This document shows, in pieces, positions 1-10,035 of a stretch of DNA of 64,000 nucleotides. The translations under genes and the position numbers were made by a program. The notes below the pieces were generated by a model, which worked only from the letters and a program-made list of their open reading frames with translations, was not told the origin of the DNA and did no database searches. The stretch is taken from the NCBI GenBank assembly GCA_036426205.1, contig CM071568.1, positions 119,046,245-119,110,244 of the forward strand. Reading direction: 5' to 3'. The DNA is from Ascaphus truei (taxonomy: Eukaryota > Chordata > Amphibia > Anura > Ascaphidae). Within the stretch, counting starts at the first letter, position 1; every line of letters starts with the position of its first letter.

Positions 1-460
1 GGGAATTAATGGAAAAAAGAGAGGAAAAAGAAGGAGAGGGAGGGAATCAATTGGGAAATGTTGTAATAATCAGTACAGAGCTTAGCTGGAGGGTTCTCTT
101 CTAGTTTTTTATTATAAAAATGTAACCAATGTTTTGGTATTCAATGTAAAAAATGCAATTTAAAGCATTAATGATTCCATAAGTGGTATATAAAGTTCCA
201 ATATAAGGTTCCAATATAAATGGCGAGTCTTTAAAAAGACTTACTGTATCCTTCAGGCACAGTGATGTCACATATAATACCAATTTGTGAATGGAGATGT
301 AGTCCCAATATGAAGGTGGGTCTTTATCCTGCCTCACCTTCACTCGTGTCTGTATATTAACACTGTCTGTCAAAGGATTCCAGATCCAAGCTTCTAGCGT
401 CTCCAGACGCACGGCTTTCCTCCTACTGACCCAACCTCACTCACCACTTCCGCATCATGT
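1..460. other. Unassigned left flank
   Basis: The first 50 bases are purine-rich. The rest is ordinary AT-rich DNA ending in a short CpG-containing stretch near 400-450. A minus-strand open frame at 101-412 has no domain I recognise and could be untranslated sequence of a Penelope-like element, but I cannot show that. Confidence 0.4.
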
Positions 461-462
461 GA

Positions 463-483
463 CATATATATATATCTTATATA

Positions 484-530
<47 letters not shown>
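463..530. repeat. (AT)n microsatellite
   Basis: Nearly pure alternating A and T with two small interruptions. It directly abuts the Penelope-like fragment on its right, so either it replaced the missing upstream part of that element or the break occurred inside it. Confidence 0.95.
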
Positions 531-531
<1 letters not shown>

Positions 532-800
532 GGCCTACAGTATGTGGGTCGCACCACACATCTCCTTCGCACCAGATTTTTGGAACACAGGAAGAATATT
601 TTGAATGGCGTTATTAATCATCATTTATCTAAACATCACCTCCTTTGTCACAATAAATCTACTGATGGTTTGAGAGTTATGGGTTTGGAACACATCCCGT
701 CCTCCGTTCTAGTGGGAGACAGGGTTAAAGTTCTTTCTCATAGGGAAACCTACTGGATTTTCAAGCTTATTAGCTTGATACCGGAGGTCTTAATAAAAAT
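529..800 (+). pseudogene. Penelope-like element, GIY-YIG endonuclease fragment
   Basis: The plus-strand frame starting at 529 gives the GIY-YIG signature YGLQYVGRTT, followed by an arginine and histidine in the LRTRFLEHRKNI stretch and the distal GLEHIP and HRETYWIFKL blocks ending in LIPE. That order is the C-terminal endonuclease of Penelope-like retroelements, which nicks target DNA for reverse transcription. Only about 90 codons survive; the RT is absent and the upstream side ends at an (AT)n tract. A second (AT)n tract follows at 822-860. This is a dead fragment. Confidence 0.85.
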
Positions 801-817
801 CTGGACACTAGCACTAT

Positions 818-821
<4 letters not shown>

Positions 822-860
<39 letters not shown>
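822..860. repeat. (AT)n microsatellite
   Basis: Pure alternating AT run of about 39 bases immediately after the Penelope-like endonuclease fragment. Confidence 0.95.
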
Positions 861-861
<1 letters not shown>

Positions 862-972
862 TATATGCAAATACAACTGTATGCTCATCTGCATGTCTTA
901 GGCAGGTCTGCACCCCCACCTTTCACCATTATCACCCAGCATACAGCACTTCCACTGCAGCAAGGGATTCTG
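861..972 (-). repeat. Dispersed repeat copy, cut by a Gypsy LTR
   Basis: Read on the minus strand, this segment matches 36079-36175 closely: an ATCCCTTG.TGCAGTG core, then a stretch containing GTGATAAT, AAAGG and GCAGACCTG. A more distant copy lies at 45310-45420. The match stops exactly where the truncated 5' LTR of the Gmr1-like element begins, so the junction at 972/973 is a breakpoint. I cannot name the family. Confidence 0.6.
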
Positions 973-1157
973 GTTAGTTAGGGACTAAGCTGTATTAGTC
1001 AGAACTCTGAAAAGAGTTTGGTTTTTGTTTCTATTTTCTTACAAGTTAACCCTGATCCTGCTTTGTACCTGGCAAATAAACCCTCCTGTGCATCAATACT
1101 ACGTTTCCCTGCCTTTGATCTGGATGAAAGAGACTGCAACGTGGTGTGGACATCACA
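973..1157 (+). repeat. Partial 5' LTR of the Gmr1-like element
   Basis: Matches the last 185 bases of the 3' LTR (6378-6562) with only a few differences, ending in ACATCACA. The shared part contains the AATAAA at about 1076 (AATAAACCCTCC). The first 250 bases of the LTR, including the promoter, are missing. Confidence 0.9.
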
Positions 1158-1159
1158 AT

Positions 1160-1177
1160 TGGTGGAGTTTAATGCGG
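1160..1177 (+). promoter_or_regulatory. Candidate primer-binding site
   Basis: Two bases after the 5' LTR terminus, a TGGTGGAGTTTAATG stretch begins with the TGG expected for pairing with a tRNA 3' CCA end. Position and first bases fit; the priming tRNA is not identified. Confidence 0.45.
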
Positions 1178-1205
1178 GCAGTCCACAAGGCAGTGAAAGT
1201 GGAAA

Positions 1206-2317
1206 ATGGAGGCGTTTCTGTCCTCGCTCCAGTACAAGCAAACAGAAAATGCTGCTATTCTGTTGCGGGGTTTGCAGGAGATGTCAACATCCCATAGTGA
1301 GAGCTTACAACAGATTACAAAGTTACAAACGGAAGGTACTGCAGCGTTAGTACAGCAGATGGCGCTGTCCCTACATCAGACGCTAAAAGATGAACATCAC
1401 GAGGTGCAACTTCGCCTACACCAGGAGTTCCGAGTCTTGGGGGAGAAAATACCGCCCAGGCTAGCGTGGCCCCATAGGTCTCTTACCAGGTAAAATCGCA
1501 CCTTTTTCAGAAGATGACGATGGGCGATGACGTTGAGGCGTACCTGCCTATTTTCGAGCGCACCGCAGCATGCGAAGGGTGGCCAGTTGAGCAGTGGGCT
1601 GGAATAATTGCTACTTTCCTGGTGGGGGACTCGCAGAAGGCCTATTATGACTTGGAGCCAGAGCAGGCGGAAAACTATGAAACCTTGAAGGCTGAGATTA
1701 TGTCACGGCTAGGTGTCACTGTCGCAGTTCGGGACCAGCGGTTCCACTCCTGGCGTTACGATGCAGAAAAGGCTCCCCGCTCCCAAATCTACGACCTCAT
1801 CCACTCGGCGCGGAAATGGCTCCAGCCTGACGAATGTACAGGCGCCGCCGTCGTCGAAAGGGTCGTCATAGACCGGTTCCTGCGGGGTCTTCCTCGCACC
1901 ATCCAGAAGTGGGTCAGCCAGAATGACCCCCAAAGCGCAGAGCAGTTGGTCACTTTAGTGGAACGCCACTTTGCTGCTGAGGAGATGGCTCGGAATACAA
2001 GTCCCGACGAGTTTCCCGGTCGCAGGTCCCCGCACATCAGGAGGTCCCGTAAGACTGTTCCTCGGCATAGTGGCCCACAGGGACTCATAGACTCCCATAA
2101 AGGAGATGGAAATCCCACGGCCCATAGAAGGGACTCTAGCCCCACTCCTTCCTATAGACTGGAGAAAAAACCCCGACCCAGTTTTGGGAAGTACACTGAG
2201 TGCTACAAATGTCATGAACTTGGACATGTGGCAGCAGTTTGCCCTATGAACCTTGACCGAATGCAATGTGACATTTCTGTGGGGTATTTTTCGGGCGGGG
2301 TTCCTGCTGTTAAATAG
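1206..2317 (+). pseudogene. gag: Gag of Gmr1-like element (SCAN-like domain, CCHC knuckle)
   Basis: Gag packages element RNA. The frame opens at 1206 (MEAFLSSLQYKQ) with a glutamine-rich, probably coiled-coil region. It shifts between about 1493 and 1514, then runs to 2317. Residues from 1514 include a capsid-like block (FERTAACEGWP, WAGIIATFL, EIMSRLGV) and a SCAN-type block: FHSWRYD, RKWLQPDE, VVIDRFLRGLP, IQKWV. A CX2CX4HX4C zinc knuckle, CYKCHELGHVAAVC, lies at 2200-2241. SCAN domains of vertebrate zinc-finger proteins are thought to derive from Gmr1-type gags. A TAG at 2315 ends it, and the protease continues in the same frame three bases later. Confidence 0.88.
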
Positions 2318-2320
2318 ACT

Positions 2321-2842
2321 GTGATAGAGAAAGGTCATTTAGAGAGGAATAGGATGTGTGAAGTCAAAATAGATGGGATACCTGTAAGTGCAATGCTCGA
2401 CACTGGTAGTACAGTTACGTTGGTCGCTGCACATCTTGTTCAGTCTGGGTTTCTACCAGGGGTCTCCTTACAAGTAACCTGTATCCATGGGGATGATCGC
2501 ACTTACCCGGCTGCACGAGTGTACATAGAAAACCCCATCGGCCCAGTACATCATCAGGTCGGAGTAGTGCCGAATCTGATGTATGAGGTACTAGTGGGTC
2601 AGGATTTCCCATGGTTTTGGGAACTGTGGGAAAGGAAGTCTGATTGTGTTCAGGATGTGCCCTTGAGGTCTGAGGTTCCCGATCTAGTAGACCTTGGTTC
2701 TGTGTTAGAGGTTATGGCAGGTGAAGAACCTGAGGTTGAGGACACTCCAGAACTAGATTTTCAGGATTTACAGGTTGCTCCCGTAAAGTTTGCCTCTGCC
2801 CAACTAGACGATTTGACGCTAGTAAACGCCAAAGCCAGTTAA
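2321..2842 (+). pseudogene. pro: Aspartic protease of Gmr1-like element
   Basis: The frame continues from gag after the single TAG at 2315-2317. The stretch CEVKIDGIPVSAMLDTGST places the catalytic Asp-Thr-Gly in a typical retropepsin setting, followed by a hydrophobic flap region (VLVGQDFPW). The C-terminal part is acidic and ends in a stop at 2840. The next domain is in another frame, so a frameshift lies between about 2842 and 2889. Whether the gag/pro TAG was a natural readthrough stop or a mutation cannot be told from one copy. Confidence 0.85.
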
Positions 2843-2888
2843 TCCTGAGGTTACGCCATCACCAACCTACTTTATCTACAACAATGAC

Positions 2889-4010
2889 ATGGTGTATAGG
2901 GTAGAAAGAGATGACCCTTACAGGTTAGAGCCGTTACTGGTGCCAAAGCCCTTTAGAAGTCAGGTAATGGACCTGGCCCATAGCCATGTCCTGGGAGGAC
3001 ACCTAGGGGTAAAGAAAACCACTGATAGAATAAAGGCACGATTTTACTGGCCGGGTCTACACAAAGACGTAGAACGTTATTGTGAGACATGTCCAGAGTG
3101 TCAAATGACCTCACCAGTAAAATCGTTCCGTAGTCCGTTAGTACCCTTGCCTATTATTAAAGTTCCTTTTGAACGTATCGGAATGGATCTGGTAGGCCCA
3201 TTACCAAAGCCAGCACGGGGCCATCAACACATTCTAGTCATTGTAGACTATGCCACAAGATATCCGGAAGCGGTTCCCCTCCGGAATACATCCGCTAAAT
3301 GCATAGCCAAAGAATTAATGTTGTTGTTTACTCGGGTCGGGATCCCCAAGGAAATATTAACAGACCAAGGAACCTCTTTTATGTCCCGGGTTACGAAAGA
3401 GCTATGCAGGTTGTTGAATATCAAACATTTACACACCTCGGTCTATCACCCGCAAACAGACGGTCTAGTGGAGCGGTTTAACAAGACTCTTAAACATATG
3501 TTGCGGAAGGCCATAGACCGAGATGGTAAAAACTGGGATTTTCTCTTGCCGTATTTATTGTTTGCCGTAAGAGAAGTCTCTCAGGCATCTACAGGTTACT
3601 CCCCTTTTGAGTTGTTGTATGGGAGACACCCACGAGGTATAGTGGATATGCTCAAAGAGACCTGGGAAACAGAGTCAACACCCCACCGTAGCATAATCGA
3701 GCATATTTCCCAGATGCAGGATCGCATTGCAGCAGTGTTGCCGATTGTGCGACAACACATGCAGCAAGCCCAGAGTTCACAGCAGAACTCTTATAACCGG
3801 AATGCCAGACTAAGGGTGTTTGGGCCGGGAGATAAGGTGTTAGTGCTGGTACCTACAGTAGAATGTAAATTTTTGGCCACCTGGCGAGGACCCTACGAAG
3901 TCCTAGAAGAGTAGGAGAGGTCAATTATAGAGTTAGTCAGCCCGGGAGGAGGAAGCCAGAACAGTTGCTTCATGTGAATCTCCTAAAGCCCTGGAAAGAG
4001 AGGGAAGCAT
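2889..4010 (+). pseudogene. int: Integrase of Gmr1-like element with GPY/F module
   Basis: Inserts element cDNA. The N-terminal HHCC zinc domain is visible (HSHVLGGH, then CETCPEC). The catalytic core has Asp in RIGMDLVGPL, Asp in ILTDQGTSF and Glu in GLVERFNK, the D,D(35)E triad. The C-terminal module has GPGDKVLVL and the GPY/F-type ATWRGPYEVLEE. A stop at 3912 results from a frame change near 3910; the downstream frame continues the domain with NYRVSQPGRRK and LLHVNLLKPW. The core is well preserved. Its position before RT, not after RNase H, defines the Gmr1 group. Confidence 0.92.
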
Positions 4011-4352
4011 TGGTTACTGTAGTTCGGACTGTACCATCTAGGAAACCTTCTGTTCCTGAAGTGAAAGTTGCTGATACCTTGTCTGGCCCTCAGAAACAGG
4101 AGGTAAAGGAGTTTCTTGTGCGCAATGCCCGAATTTTTTCCCCTGTACCCGGGAGAACCTCGGTATTGAGCATAACATCCATACAGAACCTGGGAAGGTC
4201 ATACATCTTAAACCCTATAGACTACCTGAGGCTAGGCGACAGGCCGTTAAAGAGGAGGTACAGAAAATGTTGGACATCGACGTAATCGAGGAGTCATTCA
4301 GTAACTGGTCGAGCCCTATCGTGTTGGTTCCGAAACCGGATGGCTCGATCAG

Positions 4353-4968
4353 TGTCACGGGAGACTCCTGTGGCGGGTAGGATCTCGGTGGCTGGAACAG
4401 CAGGAAGCGAAGTAGGGGTCACAAGCAGGGGTCCGAGGCAGGCGGCAGGTAGCGAAGTCAGGTAAAAAGCAGGGGTCCGAGGCAGGCGGCAGGTAGCGAA
4501 GTCAGGTAACAAGCAGGGGTCCGAGGCAGGTGGCAGGTAGCGAAGTCAAGTAACAAGCAGAGGTCGGCAACGAGGAGACTGGAACAGGACAGGCGGGGCA
4601 GGACAGGTCCGGGAGCAGGGACTGAGAACGGGGAGCAGGGACTAAGACCGGGGAGCAGGGACTGAGACCGGGGAGCAAGGAACAAACAGGGACAAGCCAG
4701 ATTACTAGCAAGGGCCTTTACTGTGAACAGACTATAATACAGGTACAGGTACATAAACAGATCAGGATCAAAGACAGGCATGTGCATAGGAGTCTGACTA
4801 GAAGAAAAGGCAAAAGCAACAGACAGGAAGCAAAGCTATAAAGGACAGAGACAGGAGCAACAAGAAGACAGACAGGCAGACAGAGGAACCCAGAGGAAAC
4901 AGAAGGCAGCAGCACACCCAGTGGACAAGGAAGCTATGGCTAGGAAGGAGGTCTAGGTGACCCTGACA
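4353..4968 (+). mobile_element. 616-bp solo LTR inside the Gmr1-like RT
   Basis: Starts TGTCACGGGAG and ends GACCCTGACA, an imperfect terminal inverted repeat, and is flanked by perfect 5-bp copies of ATCAG (4348-4352 and 4969-4973). Removing the segment plus one ATCAG restores the RT frame around DGSIRF, which proves it is a later insertion. A TATAAAGG at about 4837 suggests a plus-strand sense. No coding sequence remains. A 5-bp duplication fits Gypsy or ERV-type integrases. Confidence 0.9.
4385..4690. repeat. Two internal tandem repeats within the solo LTR
   Basis: About 4390-4560 holds three to four copies of a roughly 44-bp unit containing GGGGTCCGAGGCAGG and GGTAGCGAAGTCA. About 4605-4685 holds four copies of a roughly 20-bp unit, GGGGAGCAGGGACTGAGACC. 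Both lie in what would be the U3 region, where LTRs often carry repeated enhancer-like blocks; that role is inference. Confidence 0.85.
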
Positions 4969-6127
4969 ATCAGGTTCTGAAATGATTTTAGTAAACTAAA
5001 TGCAGTCTCCAAATTTGATACATACCCTATGCCACGGGTAGATGAACTGATAGACAGGGTAGGTGATGCCCGATACTTATCTACCCTTGATCTGACTAAG
5101 GGGTATTGGCAGGTACCTCTAACACAGGCTGCTAAAGAAAAAACAGCATTTTCCACACCAGGCGGGTTATACCAATATAAGGTCCTACCCTTCACTCTAC
5201 ATGGGGCTCCAGCAACCTTTCAGAGATTGATGGATCGGGTTTTGAAGTCCCATACAGACTATGCTGCGAGCTACCTGGATGATGTGATCATTCACAGTAA
5301 TGACTGGGAATCTCACCTAAAAAAAGTACAGGCAGTTTTAGACTCCCTGGAGGAAGCGGGTCTGATGGCAAACCCTGCTAAGTATGCCATCGGTTTAGAA
5401 GAGACCAAGTACTTAGGGTATACGGTTGGTAGAGGGCTTGTGAAACCACAGGTGGCAAAGCTGAAGACAATTAGGGAGTGGCAGAGACCAGTAACTAAGA
5501 AACAGGTTAAAGCCTTCCTCGGCCTGGCTGGTTACTACCGTCGCTTTATACCAGACTTTGCCACCCTCTCGACCCCTCTCTCCGACCTAACGAAAGGGAA
5601 GAGTTCAGTCATGGTGAAGTGGTCTGACCAGGCGGAGAAAGCTTTCCAAAGCTTAAAAGACGCCTTATGTGCTCATCCCGTCCTGATCACCCCAGACTTC
5701 ACCAGGGAATTTCAGGTTCAGTGTGACGCTTCCGATGTAGGGATAGGAGCGGTCCTGTCACAAAGAGTCGGAACGGAGGAACACCCCATCATATATATCA
5801 GCCGAAAGCTAACTGTCCATGAGAAGAGATATGCCGTAGTTGAGAAAGAGGGCTTAGCCATCAAATGGGCGTTAGAGACTCTAAAATATTATTTATTAGG
5901 GAGAAAATTTACCCTAATAACCGACCATGCACCCTTAAAGTACATGCAACAAAATAAGGAAAAGAATGCTCGGGTAACTCGCTGGTTTTTGAGTCTCCAG
6001 GGCTTCCAGTTCACAGTTGAACACAGGCCAGGCTCCAAACATGGAAATGCTGATGCATTGTCCCGAGTATACACCTCCCTATTTTCAAGTGCTCACCCGA
6101 TAACGATTGAGCAATGGGGGGGGGATA

Positions 6128-6562
6128 TGTGATATATTGAAGCAAAAGGTGTTTGAGGGGAGGTACATAGGACCCAGAACCTTCCAGGGTGTGTTCCCTT
6201 CACTCTCACCTGAGCCCTAATTAATGAGCTTCAAGGTTAAAAGTCAGCACAGACAGCTTCCTGTGCTGCTGCTGTGCTGGTCTGAAGGCACACACACAGA
6301 CAGCCCTGTGAGATACTGCAAAGGGAAGCTGCAGGTACAGTGTCTAAAGTGGGGAAAGACCTTAGGTTTCCCCCACTGTTAGTTAGGGACTAAGCTGTAT
6401 TAGTCAGAACTCTGAAAAGAGTTTGTTTTTTGTTTCTATTTTCTTACAAGTTAACCCTGTTCCTGCTTTGTACCTGGCAAATAAACCCTCCTGTGCATCA
6501 ATACTACGTTTCCCTGCCTTTGATCTGGATGAAAGAGACTGCAACCGTGTGTGGACATCACA
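6128..6562 (+). repeat. 3' LTR of Gmr1-like element
   Basis: 435 bp starting TGTGATATATTG and ending ACATCACA, so the ends form TGTGAT/ATCACA inverted repeats. It follows a run of nine G residues (polypurine tract, 6116-6124). AATAAACCCTCC at about 6480 is the polyadenylation signal. The last 185 bases match the 5' remnant at 973-1157. Confidence 0.93.
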
Positions 6563-6568
6563 ATATAC

Positions 6569-6907
6569 ACAGGCATACCCCGGTTTAAGGACACTCACTT
6601 TAAGTACACTCGCGAGTAAGGACATGTCGTCCAATAGGCAAATGCCAGCTCACGCATGCGCCTGTCAGCACGTCCTGAACAGCAATACTGGCTTCCTACC
6701 TGTACCGAAGCTTTGCGCAAGCGGGGAGACTATAGAGCTTGTTACAAATGTGTTATTTACATCCGTTATGCAAGTACTGTATATGACGATTGCAGTACAG
6801 TACATGCATAGATAAGTGGGAAAAAGGTAGTGCTTCACTTTAAGTACATTTTCGCTTTACATACATGCTCCGGTCCCATTGCGTATGTTAATGCGGGGTA
6901 TGCCTGT
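6569..6907. mobile_element. 339-bp MITE, pogo/Tigger-like ends
   Basis: Terminal inverted repeats ACAGGCATACCCCG (6569) and its complement ending at 6907; subterminal CACTTTAAGTACA blocks occur at both ends, at 6595 and 6835. ATAC lies on both sides (6565-6568 and 6908-6911) and includes the TA expected for Tc1/mariner-type insertion. It has no transposase. Assignment to the pogo/Tigger branch rests on resemblance of the CAGGCATACC terminus and is tentative; the TIR structure is clear. It sits 6 bp outside the Gypsy 3' LTR. Confidence 0.8.
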
Positions 6908-7144
6908 ATACATAAAAAATAAACTCGATTATTAACATCTATTTAATTAGAAAAATATTTTATAAAGCATATAAATATATAAATAATACGATAACCTAAA
7001 TCCATAATCTAAGGTTCATGTATAACCTATCTAAAAAAATGGGATATATGTTTATAGAAAATGAATTAATTCCCAATCTTGGTTAATCCCAGTGAGTTGT
7101 AAAGAATCCATGCTGAAAATCTAGAACATCTCTCGTCTGTTGAG

Positions 7145-7467
7145 CATGTTCAGTCTATCACCCCCTGAATTGGTGGGGGAACATGCTCAACAGCCGAAAA
7201 AGAGAAGTTCTGGATACCACCTTGTGGACAATTGGCAAAATGTCTTGACACTGGGTGTTTGGCAATACCTTTTTTAATTACTCTAACATGCTCCATTATC
7301 CTTAACTTCAATGGCCTTATAGAGCGACCAATGTAGTTCCTGCCACAGCCACAATTATGTATGTAAACAATCTTAGGTAATATCCATATCTGAATCCTGT
7401 CTGCTTCAACTCTTAACTGAATTAAGCTTTGACACCTAGACAGGGAACACCCTGTGTAGAAAACCAT
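7145..7467 (-). pseudogene. Penelope-like element, GIY-YIG endonuclease fragment
   Basis: The minus-strand frame reads VYIHNCGCGRNYIGRSIRP (GIY-YIG with the CGCGxxYIGRS variant), then LRIMEHVRVI, the histidine in VSRHFANC, and AVEHVPPPIQG. This is a PLE endonuclease of a different lineage from the one at 529. The frame ends at 7150 just inside the domain; the RT part is not found upstream. Downstream to about 7800 I see only non-coding sequence that may be PLE leader or the L2 5' UTR. Confidence 0.8.
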
Positions 7468-7799
7468 CTGTTTGAATGTGCCTCAGATGTGCTAATTAAG
7501 CAGACAGAACCAAACTGTCGGGTGACTTTTTAGGCCCATATAAACCCAGTCAGAACAGCTAGTCTGCCTGCAGCCCTTGTCCAAGTGGCCCATTATAAGT
7601 GGCAGGACTACTGAACAACTCAAGTTTAAAAGAAAGTTCAAAAGAAATGAAGAAGAAGTGGACACCCCCAACTGGCCCTGATTCCTGCATTTGAACTACG
7701 CTGGAAAGGAGGATATCATCTATACCAGACTGCATCATTACTGCTGTGATGCTGCCTTTACCATTTATATTTGCTGTGACTTCTTCTCAAATTATGCAC
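7468..7799. other. Unassigned interval between PLE scrap and L2
   Basis: No frame with a recognisable domain. It contains a TATAAA-like sequence near 7540. The right part may already belong to the L2 5' untranslated region; the boundary is not visible. Confidence 0.35.
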
Positions 7800-8154
7800 T
7801 TCTTTTTACCAGCCTCAGTATGTCTCTAACTCTATTCAAATATCTCCATCTCTCCTTCCTTCATCACTTCTCTGTTCACATGAACTCCTTTCTTACCTGC
7901 GTCCTCTGACACCACACAGCTATATCCCCTGCACTAAAAAATCACCCCTACAAATCATCCTCACACATCCTCTTTCTATCCATGCTTCTCCTCCTTGCTT
8001 CTGGGGATATCTCTCCCAATATAAAGCAAAGGGAAAGGGAAAGAGGGGGGGGAGGGAAGGGAAAGGGAGGGCTCCCACATCAGCTATGGTATACTAGATA
8101 ATAAGTGAATAGTCAGGGATCGTATTCAGGTGCAAAAGGGGACAAGGGATAATG

Positions 8155-9340
8155 CAAACAGACAAACAAAAGAATCCCCCTTGAATGCACTAAGATAGAT
8201 CTAATAGTAATGATGTAATATATTAAAATCATTTTAATCAATAGTATAATAGTAGTTGTACAGAGGGGTGTGGTACAAATGTCCAGGGCCACCCCCTAAT
8301 AACATACCATATTATCTTCCTTATTGAGTAAGATAAGGAAGAAGACTATGAGAATCACTATATCAAATCACATTAGTATAATAGCCACACTGTATGTACA
8401 TGGATCAATTCCTACAGAACAAAGTGCTGACCTATAGTAAGGCAGCACTTTTATCTAAAAAAACGGCAGTCTATAAATGTGTAAAGCTGCCGATATTAAA
8501 TCTGGAGGAGATGAATACCATAGAGTTAATGGTGAGCTACCAAACGGGCTGGCTGTAGTAATTAGCCTGTCTAATCTAGTGTGATGATATAGATCAAAAA
8601 TCAGCGTGAAATCACAATACAAACACTCACAAATCAATCTGTATAGTCAACATGATGAAATGGAGAAAACAACTAGCAAAGATGTAGGATCCTGGGAAGG
8701 GCTAGCACAAAGTGTGCATGTATATAGCCCTGAGGCACGGTTCATATAGCCCTGAGGCACGGTTATAGCCTCATGTACATAAAACTACATAAACATTTTC
8801 TTTTGTATGAAAAGAAATGTATAAGTGGTGATGTGGTAAGATCACAACACATATCAAATAATTGCTAGTGTCAGTTAACGTGTTACAGTCCTTACAATGA
8901 AACACTTGGTAAGAGTCTCACGGGGAGTGTACATACTGAAGGTAAACAGGAGGATGTTCTCCGATGCCACTCATAGTTGGTATAAGTAAAACTCATATTG
9001 CAGCAGTCTCAGTGAACAAGTTACAGCGCCACACACATTTGCAGGAGTCTCAATATGTAGCAACTGTGTAGCGACTGACTGTTAAACATAGAGACACTTT
9101 AACTCCTGAATGACCCCTCTCGGTGCATTTTGGCATAATGTTAAAAGGGAGGGCTATGGAAACGATACACTTAGCATTGTTATGGTGTATTCAATGCTGT
9201 ATCGTGCTGCCCATAGAGGGAAGGGAGACAGGAACCTGCGCAACAGTGTAACAGCAGTGTTGCTGGAGTGTGCATCGGTATGATCCGTGCTGTAGAGTGA
9301 CGTCACGCCATATGGTCACCGGACGTACGTTTCGCGCGGG
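8155..9340. repeat. Left inverted arm of the PLE
   Basis: Reverse complement of 10036-11821 without the inserted solo LTR. Shared landmarks include CTAGCACAAAGTGTGCATG near 8701 and its complement near 11265, and ACGTCACTCTACAGCACGG (complement near 9290). Divergence is small, on the order of a few per cent by eye. The arm ends with the ribozyme-like motif at 9324-9358. Confidence 0.9.
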
Positions 9341-9358
9341 TTTGCGCTTTCTCAAAGG
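9324..9358 (-). ncRNA. Degenerate hammerhead ribozyme motif of PLE
   Basis: On the minus strand: TTGAGAA, then GCGC-AAACCC-GCGC as stem II, then GAAACGTACG. The stem and the GAAA box fit a PLE hammerhead. The first box departs from CUGANGA at two positions, so cleavage activity is doubtful. Hammerheads in the terminal repeats of Penelope-like elements are established. Confidence 0.5.
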
Positions 9359-9649
9359 TGAGTGCACGCTGTGGGCATGCGCAATTTATAGCAGATGGTA
9401 GTCAAGGCAGGTGCGGGGAGTTTAACCCCTATACTGCTGTTTGGTAACCTGTCACAGTGCCAGAAGCTGTCCGTGTTTATTATATAGTGTTCTAGCAAAC
9501 AGCATTTCAGCTTACTTGATAATGGTGATAGTGATGTGTGGTAACAGAATGACTGACATACATGACCCACTGGATCTGGAGTCAAGTGGGGATGTACAAA
9601 TGCCTCATAGTGGGGGGGATGAGCTGATGAACAGCTTGCTCAATAATAG

Positions 9650-10030
9650 CTGTAATGCTATATTGAGTCAAATACCTCTGACTATGTTAAAGAAAATCTA
9701 CGTTTATTATCTGACAGAAACTGTTATGCACTCCTGAGAACTGACCCAACGATCACCTATATGCGTGACTTGAAATTGATTCTGGATCAGGGTATTTACA
9801 CCAAGGTTCTTTCTAAGAAGGAAAGTGAGGCACTCCTTAATAAAACCCCGAGGATGGCCATTTTCTGTTCCCTCCCTAAGATACACAAAAGTCTTGATGC
9901 CCCCCCTGGACGCCCCATTGTCTCAGGAATTTCCAACTTGACAGAACAATATAGTGTATATGTGGATCAGGTCCTTCGCCCCTTTGTTATTTTGTTACCC
10001 TCTTATTTGAGGGATACGATGGATGAGAGA
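9650..10030 (+). pseudogene. PLE reverse transcriptase, N-terminal fragment
   Basis: Frames ending at 9737 (PLTMLKKIYVYYLTE) and 9761-10030 carry the early PLE RT blocks: KESEALLNKTPR, the diagnostic LPKIHKSLDAPPGRPIVSG, then YVDQVLRPFVILLPSYLRDT. A frame change lies near 9740. Just after LRDT the sequence jumps into the right inverted arm, so the catalytic palm with its DD motif, the thumb and the endonuclease are all deleted. Confidence 0.88.
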
Positions 10031-10035
10031 GAGAA

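Larger units (their letters stand above)
4011..6132 (+). pseudogene. pol: Reverse transcriptase and RNase H of Gmr1-like element
   Basis: RT begins in the frame of 3965 (VKEFLVRNARIFS), shifts to give the IEESFSNWSSPIVLVPKP block near 4290-4340, and is interrupted by the solo LTR at 4353-4968. Joining the flanks at the duplicated ATCAG restores the reading, except for one TGA at 4978-4980. RT then runs from 5029: LSTLDLTKGYWQVP, the catalytic SYLDDVIIH and the thumb FLGLAGYYRRFIP. RNase H follows with QCDASDVGIGAVLSQ, YAVVEKEGLAI, TDHAPLKYM and GNADALSR. It ends at a stop just before the polypurine tract. Confidence 0.92.
973..6562 (+). mobile_element. Gmr1-like Ty3/Gypsy retrotransposon (integrase upstream of RT)
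   Basis: The order along the plus strand is truncated 5' LTR, gag with SCAN-like domain and zinc knuckle, aspartic protease, integrase, reverse transcriptase, RNase H, G-rich polypurine tract, 3' LTR. Integrase before RT is the hallmark of the Gmr1 group of deuterostome Ty3/Gypsy elements, which otherwise have typical Gypsy domains. The RT carries a 616-bp solo LTR (4353-4968). At least three frame changes and two stop codons make the copy inactive. The 5' LTR retains only its last 185 bases, so no target duplication can be checked. Confidence 0.93.
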
